Assembly: GCA_949825065.1 (NCBI GenBank)
Contig: OX463839.1
Location: 31,381,540 to 31,445,539 of the forward strand
Direction of reading: 5' to 3'
Length of the DNA: 64,000 bases
Source of the DNA: Odontocerum albicorne
Taxonomy: Eukaryota; Arthropoda; Insecta; Trichoptera; Odontoceridae
Position 1 is the stretch's first letter. Each line of letters starts with the position of its first letter. Under the pieces are notes generated by a model. It was not told the origin of the DNA and did no database searches. It saw only the letters and a list, made by a program, of their open reading frames with translations. The position numbers and the translations under genes are program-made. This document shows positions 58,601-64,000 of this stretch, piece after piece.

Positions 58601-61600
58601 TTGACTTTGATTGATTTTTAATGTCTAATAATTAATAAATAATTTTTAAAAGCGTGCATTTATTGAATATTATATACTAATATTTATTTCTTTTTTATCT
58701 TTAATGCTTTGAATATTTCAGAATTCAGCAATAGAAAAGGCATTCCTTTTTGATGTTGTTTCAAAAATATATATTGCTACAGACAGCTCGCCTGTGGATA
58801 TGCAAAGCTATGAACTTTGTTGCGATATGATTGACGTTGTCATGGATGTTTCTTGTATATATGGGTGAGATATTTTAATAAATGTTTTCATAAGTCATGT
58901 ATGACACTTTTATTATTATTATTTTCTTAACCATTTTCCATATTTTTTATCTATTATTATTTGAAGATACATCAATTTTGTAAAGTAACATACTATAAGA
59001 AGTGAAATTTTTCCTAGGAGTTGCTGTGAAGTAACAATGTTACACTTTTTTTTAATTGCACCATGCTACTTAAGATTCAAAAACAGTTGCAACAACACCA
59101 CTTCTTCAAAGTAGCTTAAACAATATGTACTGAGAATAATATAATAAAATATATACAATAGATGTTTGAAGAAACTTTCTACTAACTATAAGAATAAAGT
59201 GATAAAATTATAATATTCAAAGTTATTAAAATATATTATTTGCATCAAAACAATGCTTCTCAATATTATTGTAATCATATACGAGTATATCACAGTGTAC
59301 ACCTTTACTGAAGTATTCAGTGAATGTGAAAGATACTTCTGTTCACTAATGATTATATAACCTCTCTAGTGTTTGTTTAACTTTATTATCTGAAGTTGGG
59401 GAAAGTAAATTGAAAATAAAGTGATAAAAAAACCTTCTAATAAACGTTTTTAATTGTTAGTTCTTTAAAACAAACCATAAGGGAAGTCTTTCCAAATATT
59501 TATGAATATAAAAAGTAGAGTACTAGAAATATACAGTGAATTTGAAAACATAACCTGAATGCAATAAGCCTGAATATATAGAACGAAGCTGTGCATGGAT
59601 GTTCATACTCTAAAATGTTCACTAATAATGAGCAGTAAACATACACTTTTTCTAATTAATGTGAACATATAACACATTCATACACATTCACATTCATAGT
59701 TTACATTCACTGTTTATCCACTTCCACTGTAAAATACATATACATAAAGTTTGACCCATATGTACTTTCACTTTTGAACCTATTATTAGCATTTTTTCAA
59801 TATTCCCCTTTATTCAGTCATTGTGTAATACTCGTAATGAGTCAAGAGCAATTGCAATTATTTAAATGCTGTATCTTACATTTTTTATTAAAGATAGTGA
59901 CATTGCACTGTATAACAACAATCACAAACGTTTACATATTCTAAATATATATTTCATTGTGAATCCAATTGGTATACATAAATTTTGACAAAATGTAAGA
60001 CTTTTTATTAAAGATTTTATTATATGATTATAATATATAAGAAATTAGTGGTGAATACTTAAAATTAAATAATTAAAAATATATCCACTATTTTTAATAC
60101 TTAATTTTTTTATTATTATTCAGACGTATCTTAATATGTTGTCCAAAAAGTAGTTTCATATTTCTCAGATAGACGTCATTAGTACAAAATTTTCATTGCT
60201 TACTTCATTCCAAACGTACTGAATGTATATTATTGTGATACATTTTAGCCAGTGCATTTTAGCCATTGTTGACCCATATTGCTAGAGCAGTTTTATTTGG
60301 CATCATTTTGAAGATGGAACAATATAAATTGTTTTTTCGGTGTTGGTATTAGGTGTACAAATAAGTTTCCGCCGTTTTTTATAAAAAAATGGGCATTTAT
60401 TGTGAAAGAACGGAACCTCATGTTTTATTCGAAGTAGTACCCATCGCTTGCCACTACTTTTCCCCATCTTTCTGTCAGCATACGAATACCGCGTCAGTCA
60501 TCATCATCATCTTTTGAGGCTATCCACGAATCGACTCAATTTTTGGTATCTTCATATGATGTGAAGTGCTGCTCAGACAGGCCATGCGTCATCGATCAAA
60601 ACAAGTGGTAATCAGAAGGAGCAATGTCTGGTGAATACAGCGGGTGGGGTAAAACTTCTCAATTGAGTGTTTCCAAATAGGTTTTGACCGGTGCCGCAAC
60701 ATGTGGACTAGCATTATCATGCAGGAGAATAATTTTGTTGTGTCTGGCGTAGTAGTGGGCGCGCTTTTCCTCGAGTGCTCGACTCAATCTCATCAATTAT
60801 GTTCGGTAGACAGCCCCAGCAATGGTTTCATTCGGTTTGAGCAACTCATAATACACGACACCAAGCTGATCCCACCAAATACACAACAAGAGTTTTTTTC
60901 CATGAATATTTGGCTTAGCCGTAGATGTTGAAGCATGACCAGGGGATCCCCATGATTTCTTCCTTTTTGGATTATCATAATGGATGCATTTTTCATCACC
61001 AGTGACTATATGGTGCAGAAAACCCTTTCGTTTATGCCTGGCAAGCAGCATTTCACATGTGGAAAATTGGCATTCAAAGTTTCTCCGTGTCAGTTCATAT
61101 GAATCCCAATTTCTTTGTTTTTGAATCATTCCCAATGATTTCAACCCATGTGAAATTGCTTGTTGAGTCACTCCTAATGTAAGTGCAAGTTCTTCTTGCG
61201 TTTGGCACGAATCTTGATCCAATAATACTTCCAATTCCGCGTCTTCGTACACTTTCGGCCTTCTGCTACGTTCTTTGTCTTCGATGTCAAATTCACCGTT
61301 CTTAAACTTTTGAAACCACTCACGACAACTTCTCTCACTTAAGGCAGCCTCACCATATGCTTCTACAAGCAATCGATGCGCCTCAGCTGCAGATTTCTTC
61401 AAATTGAAGAAGGAAATCAAAAGTTCCCGCAAATGACGCTTATTCGGCTCAAAACTTGACATTTTCGAACACAAAAAAATATGTTATACTGATAAAAATT
61501 CACTAATATTTCAAGGTCATGTTGTTGACAGATGTCCAACCTTACGATAATGACATTTTACATCTGACAATTTTAACCATAACTTACTGGTGGCGCCAAC

Positions 61601-62531
61601 TTTTGTCAAACGGCGGTGACTTATTTGTACACCCAATATTTTTTTTAACACCCCAAAGAATAAAATACAACACAAATAAAAAAAATATATGTACCGTATA
61701 TAGTAACGGTCTAGTGAGCAATCCTGTGCATCAAGTGTAGTTTAAAAAAAACATAATTATGATACATTTTTTTGGTGTCCGCTCAGGAAGGCCGATTGAT
61801 TACCACTGAAAGCGATCAAATCAAGGCTTTGATCAAGAATAACCAGTCTTCTACAACATGAGAGATTGCTGAGAAACTGAAAATATCGAAATCACTCCGC
61901 GAGCATTTGATGCAATTTCACTTTTGAATTTGACCTAAAAATATGAAATTACTTTCCGGATAACCTAATACATTTCTTGTGGCAGTGAAATTCTGTAGGA
62001 GTTAAACATAAGATTACTCATCAATATTTAAATCCTCATTTACTATTCATATTAACTAATTTATCTGTATCCTATCTATATTTAAAATTCACTTCATTGG
62101 CATACTTAAAATAATTATCACTAATTCAACAATGTTTTTAAATGTTCATTTCCCCTTTTTCTCATTCTTGCTACCGACAGTTACATTTTAATAATTCTGC
62201 TCTCTGATTTTTTTAAAAACCTACTAGATTTGCATTGTAAAATGAATTATGATTATCATAGATAAAATTGAATTTAAAAAAAAAAGTGCGTTAGTATAAT
62301 TAAACTGTTATAGTTATTTTAATTACAACACAAGAATGTGTTACATGTTAATTTGGAAGAATAATGAAATTTTCTATTTCAGGCTTGTGGATGATACAGA
62401 AGCTGCAGCTTTCAATAATCAAAGTTTTAGTTTAATCAAATTAAATAATGGCACAATATTGTACTTGCGTGAGGTTAACAAGTTTCTTGCTTTGGTTTGC
62501 ATACTGAGAGAAGATAATTTTGATAAGCAAG
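46607..62531 (+). CDS. RagC-D: Rag GTPase C/D ortholog (six exons seen, both ends missing)
   Basis: Coding exons: 46607-46755, 49143-49371, 50851-50946, 51643-51861, 58722-58864, 62383-62531; all splice sites are AG/GT and all phases fit. Together they give about 328 residues. The N-terminus has SFPKDFGYG, then the G domain: P-loop [20 protein letters not shown], switch region [14 protein letters not shown]3 [12 protein letters not shown], then [63 protein letters not shown], and the C-terminal roadblock-type domain ([39 protein letters not shown]). RagC/D pairs with RagA/B on lysosomes and recruits mTORC1 when amino acids are plentiful (family knowledge). Exon 46607 begins in frame with AGT TAT, so the ATG is in an earlier exon. 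The final exon after ...FDKQG was not found up to 64000. Introns are packed with transposons, but the coding frame is clean, so the gene is very likely active. Confidence 0.95.
46970..47390 (-). mobile_element. RTE-like LINE 3' fragment in RagC intron
   Basis: The plus strand begins 'catacatacatatcatcaca' and runs through 'tttcctattgcagcacacat', the inverted LINE tail. It goes on to the complement of the ALKHIYL and YRTASK region near 47220-47310. It is antisense to RagC, truncated and decayed. Confidence 0.65.
47937..48027. repeat. Perfect 44-bp palindrome (3-nt loop)
   Basis: Arms 47937-47980 and 47984-48027 are exact complements separated by only ctc. The left arm begins ATTTGAGCCATGTCCGTTTT. 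Just downstream the sequence 'tgtacgtccatactctc' (about 48041-48060) repeats the arm tip. It sits in the intron after the first seen RagC exon. Confidence 0.95.
48432..48479. repeat. Perfect 19-bp hairpin
   Basis: AAAGAAGACATTTTATGTA (48432-48450), 10-nt loop ttggttacgg, then the exact complement at 48461-48479. Same RagC intron as the 44-bp palindrome. Confidence 0.85.
49590..49770 (+). repeat. Dispersed repeat, family C, copy 2
   Basis: Matches the minus-strand copy at 36262-36432 over most of its length, with scattered substitutions and indels. It lies in the RagC intron after exon 49143-49371. No ends were recognised. Confidence 0.55.
50510..50700 (+). mobile_element. SINE-like repeat with tRNA-like head
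   Basis: 'gatggcactaaattggtaag' resembles a tRNA A box and 'gtgagttcgatttctgt' a B box. A body with 'ccctgtctggttttcatcta' and 'agacctcttaacat' follows. The repeat at 15095-15260 (minus) is a diverged copy. A short stretch near 50645-50690 is shared with 37995-38135. Age and family are not clear. Confidence 0.5.
51113..51240. repeat. Foldback element, about 125 bp
   Basis: 'ttctatatcttttatttatt' (from about 51117) pairs with the complement of 'gtaaataaatgaaggatata' (about 51205-51225). Inside, 'acaatggccttgtc' pairs with 'gacaagaccattgt' around a 13-nt loop, with one unpaired base. It lies in the RagC intron before exon 51643. Confidence 0.6.
51300..51475 (+). mobile_element. RTE-like LINE 3' tail in RagC intron
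   Basis: 'ttaggtgtggaaatcttttc', 'tctctgcctgccccaaaaag' and 'acaaagtgtgataaaatata' match the shared LINE tail. Short and truncated. Confidence 0.5.
52037..53010 (-). pseudogene. Helitron Pif1-like helicase fragment
   Basis: Minus-strand pieces: [20 protein letters not shown] near 52970-52900, then [20 protein letters not shown] and [20 protein letters not shown], then [20 protein letters not shown] (Walker-B-like DE), [31 protein letters not shown] and [17 protein letters not shown] (52590-52380). A further frame, [20 protein letters not shown] (52228-52037), resembles the start of Helitron ORFs, so the order is scrambled. Helitrons use a Rep/helicase protein for rolling-circle transposition; this copy is too broken to act. 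Confidence 0.75.
53319..54456 (-). pseudogene. Putative DDE-type transposase, centre deleted
   Basis: Three fragments. 54456-54187: a basic, Cys-containing N-terminus ([34 protein letters not shown]). 54158-53691: [79 protein letters not shown]. 53618-53319: [40 protein letters not shown], then a stop. I know this layout (RVC.KFF..TL, ESHY.R, F..PKKD.C..C, DLL.LC..G.IP) from insect multi-copy genes annotated as uncharacterised. The catalytic core expected between the second and third parts is absent, so it cannot work alone. Whether it is truly a DDE enzyme is an inference. Confidence 0.6.
55135..55208. repeat. GC-rich inverted repeat in transposon end region
   Basis: GCCGTGTCAGCCACCGGTGG + CC (55135-55156) is mirrored exactly at 55187-55208 around a 30-nt spacer. 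Each arm holds the self-complementary CCACCGGTGG. The related motif GGCCATGTCGGCC lies at about 55056-55068 and GGCCGACACGGCCC at 55153-55166. Confidence 0.85.
55890..56135. repeat. TTTAATAT-type simple repeats around a second Helitron 5' end
   Basis: Runs of 'tatttattatttaatattta' at about 55895-55995 and 56085-56130. Between them, on the minus strand, a second Helitron 5' end is readable: TCTATATAAATAAAAATGTA (about 56085), then ATTAATTAAAAATCTCCGAA. So two Helitron starts lie about 290 bp apart. Confidence 0.65.
56466..57510 (+). mobile_element. cecropia-type mariner, 5'-truncated
   Basis: Only the right end survives: ACTAATTTGTACACCCAA ending at 57510, followed by TA. The left inverted repeat is missing and the coding starts abruptly. 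Its right end is the same type as that of the mariner at 60349-61636 (TTATTTGTACACCCAA). Confidence 0.75.
56475..57430 (+). pseudogene. cecropia-type mariner transposase, frameshifted
   Basis: Reads [40 protein letters not shown], then [20 protein letters not shown] and [20 protein letters not shown] (paired HTH region), then [20 protein letters not shown] (first D). After a frame change near 56990: [20 protein letters not shown] (second D), [20 protein letters not shown] (third D) and [20 protein letters not shown] before the stop near 57431. The family resembles the transposase half of vertebrate SETMAR. About 30 N-terminal residues are missing; stops and frameshifts are present. Confidence 0.85.
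57526..57567. mobile_element. Orphan mariner 3' end
   Basis: 'gacctaaaaatatgaaatta' followed by 'ctttccgcatcaccca' and TA. It matches the right end of the outer mariner at 60137-61968. It begins within 20 bp of the truncated cecropia-type mariner. Confidence 0.65.
57580..58700. other. RagC intron sequence, possible small element at 58250-58515
   Basis: AT-rich. The stretch ending 'gggacaccctgtatata' (about 58498-58515) looks like a DNA-transposon end (CAGGGTGTCCC type), but no partner end was found. No coding was recognised. Confidence 0.3.
58870..60130. other. RagC intron, no feature seen
   Basis: AT-rich intron between exon 58722-58864 and the nested mariners. No repeat or coding was recognised. 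Confidence 0.4.
60349..61636 (-). mobile_element. cecropia-type mariner, full length, nested
   Basis: 1288 bp with TA on both sides (60347-60348, 61637-61638). Inverted repeats: left TTAGGTGTACAAATAAGTTT, right read inward TTGGGTGTACAAATAAGTCA, both continuing CCGCCGTTT. It is inserted in the outer mariner, so it is the younger of the two. Confidence 0.9.
60420..61474 (-). pseudogene. cecropia-type mariner transposase, near complete
   Basis: An open frame of 225 codons from 61474: [100 protein letters not shown] (first D; the usual W is C) and [20 protein letters not shown]. After a frameshift near 60810: [20 protein letters not shown] (second D), [16 protein letters not shown] (third D) with stops on either side, and [17 protein letters not shown] before the stop near 60420. 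All three catalytic D positions are present. It is disabled by one frameshift and several stops in the last third. Confidence 0.88.
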
Positions 62532-62570
62532 GTAAGAAAAGAGTCAAATTGTTTAAAAATATCTATCTGT

Positions 62571-63305
62571 TATAATGAATGTTTACTTGTTGGTAAAATA
62601 AAAAATAAAGCTCATCCATTATAATCTACCATTATACAAAAACAAATCATACTGGAACACTCAAATTACCCTGTAATACAATTTCCCAACGCTGTTATAA
62701 TGAATGTTTACTTGTTGGTAAAATAAAAAATAAAGCTCATCCATTATAATCTACCATTATACAAAAACAAATCATACTGGAACACTCAAATTACCCTGTA
62801 ATACAATTTCCCAACGCTGTTATAATGAATGTTTACTTGTTGGTAAAATAAAAAAAAGAGCTCATCCATTATAATCTACCATTATACAAAAACAAATCAT
62901 ACTGGAACACTCAAATTACCCTGTAATACAATTTCCCAACGCTGTTATAATGAATGTTTACTTGTTGGTAAAATAAAAAATAAAGCTCATCCATTATAAT
63001 CTACCATTATACAAAAACAAATCATACTGGAACACTCAAATTACCCTGTAATACAATTTCCCAACGCTGTTATAATGAATGTTTACTTGTTGGTAAAATA
63101 AAAAATAAAGCTCATCCATTATAATCTACCATTATACAAAAACAAATCATACTGGAACACTCAAATTACCCTGTAATACAATTTCCCAACGCTGTTATAA
63201 TGAATGTTTACTTGTTGGTAAAATAAAAAATAAAGCTCATCCATTATAATCTACCATTATACAAAAACAAATCATACTGGAACACTCAAATTACCCTGTA
63301 ATACA
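62571..63305. repeat. 125-bp tandem repeat, six copies
   Basis: Copies start at 62571, 62696, 62821, 62946, 63071 and 63196, an exact 125-bp period; the last lacks about 15 bp. They are almost identical; copy 3 has an A-rich variation ('aaaaaaagagctc' in place of 'aaaaataaagctc'). The unit holds 'tataatgaatgtttacttgt' and ends 'tttcccaacgctgt'. Right after the array comes the inverted unit end, 'acagcgttgggaaaa' (63311-63327). It starts 40 bp after a RagC splice donor (62532). Confidence 0.95.
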
Positions 63306-63329
63306 GCATACAACAGCGTTGGGAAAATT

Positions 63330-64000
63330 ATTGCTCATGTCATATTTTAATGCGCCCTAAAAGTTTTAACAAATTTTTATTAAAATTGATAGTTTTTGTG
63401 TTGTTTATATGAATTTATAATTCTAACCTATGTCTACCGAAAATTTGTATTTTTTAGCCCTAAGTCGCATTATAAGAGTGAATGTGTGAGTACGCCTTGT
63501 GTGATTTAAATAGCCGTGTATGATGTACACCACCTACATTGCCAGGATTTTGTATATGCCTTCCTTACCAATACACTTTCACTTGAACCTCCTTCTTCAC
63601 ACTTTTTTATTTTCGATACATCATTTTCTTTTTTATGATATAAAAATATGTCTATAAAAAAATTGTCTTTTATTTGACAGCCTGTTCTTATATTTAGATT
63701 ATTCAGCCAAATAATTCGACTAGGTCTGGAATATAATGTTCTCTCTAGCATACTTTTTTTCTACATCTACAAATGTACAAGGAAAATATAATAGCAGTGT
63801 ACAAAAAGCAAAATATCAACCAGTCAACCAAGATTCTGAAAAAATTGAGAGAATTCATACGAGCTTTAGAATTAATTTTGTAGAAAACGTGTCTTCCATT
63901 ATTTGGCCTTCAAGATACAGAATTAATATCACGATTTTGTACATAGGCTATTTATTTTTTAAAAGCTTAACAATTACAAAGAACAATAAGTAGTCTCGTA
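63330..64000. other. AT-rich sequence at the window end
   Basis: Presumably RagC intron; the expected last RagC exon is not seen. The frames 63506-63751 (minus) and 63736-63993 (plus) have no recognised domain. Confidence 0.4.

Larger units (their letters stand above)
60137..61968 (+). mobile_element. Outer mariner deletion derivative, split by a second mariner
   Basis: Left end after TA (60135-60136): TGTTGTCCAAAAAGTAGTTT; right end read inward TTAGGTTATCCGGAAAGTAA, with TA at 61969-61970. The left arm opens with a start-like MEQYKLFFR (about 60314-60345). On the other side of the inner element come [23 protein letters not shown] and then directly the 3' end. So only the N-terminal HTH half of the gene remains. 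The mariner at 60349-61636 lies inside it. Confidence 0.75.

Noticed and set aside
63736..63993. Possible last exon of RagC
   Set aside because: The translation shows none of the conserved C-terminal RagC residues expected after the roadblock domain.

Overview
The window looks like an AT-rich insect nuclear genome, most likely a moth or butterfly (Lepidoptera); the order is an inference. The signs are spliced genes with short exons and kilobase introns, ZAD-type zinc-finger proteins (an arthropod-expanded family), mariner elements of cecropia type, and many 5'-truncated LINE tails of a style common in Lepidoptera. Nothing is prokaryotic: there are no operons, ribosome binding sites or CRISPR arrays.

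Three host genes are supported. (1) RagC/D GTPase, + strand, six coding exons between 46607 and 62531; the start-codon exon and the C-terminal exon were not found in the window. (2) A ZAD plus eight C2H2-finger protein, + strand, three exons, 36040-40886. (3) Its paralog, - strand, three exons with the same intron positions and phases, 27284-22324, with five fingers and an in-frame TGA just before finger 1. The two ZAD genes are head to head about 8.8 kb apart, and each has mariner elements in intron 1.

Layout: 1-7350 is AT-rich and mostly featureless, with one LINE tail. 7355-9960 is a patchwork of LINE pieces and a GC-rich dispersed repeat. 10439-10852 is a small hAT-like element with an 8-bp target duplication. 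13035-15860 holds LINE tails, a tRNA-derived SINE, a 29-bp minisatellite and a duplicated repeat. 15951-19386 is a complete but decayed pogo-like transposon with repeated 12-mers at both ends. 22324-27284 is the - strand ZAD gene with two mariners in intron 1. 27560-33030 is a pile of a jockey-like LINE, a Tigger-like element, a Helitron remnant, a SINE and a putative solo LTR. 36040-40886 is the + strand ZAD gene. 41099-43147 holds a mariner remnant and a MITE. From 46607 on lies RagC, whose introns contain a perfect 44-bp palindrome, a Helitron carrying an unclassified DDE-type transposon, several mariners (one nested in another) and a 6 x 125-bp tandem array.

No joint pathway is visible. 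RagC is a conserved lysosomal nutrient-sensing GTPase, the ZAD proteins are probably DNA-binding regulators, and nearly everything else is transposon sediment. Element ends were set by finding inverted repeats and target duplications by eye. Family names rest on remembered motifs, not on searches.
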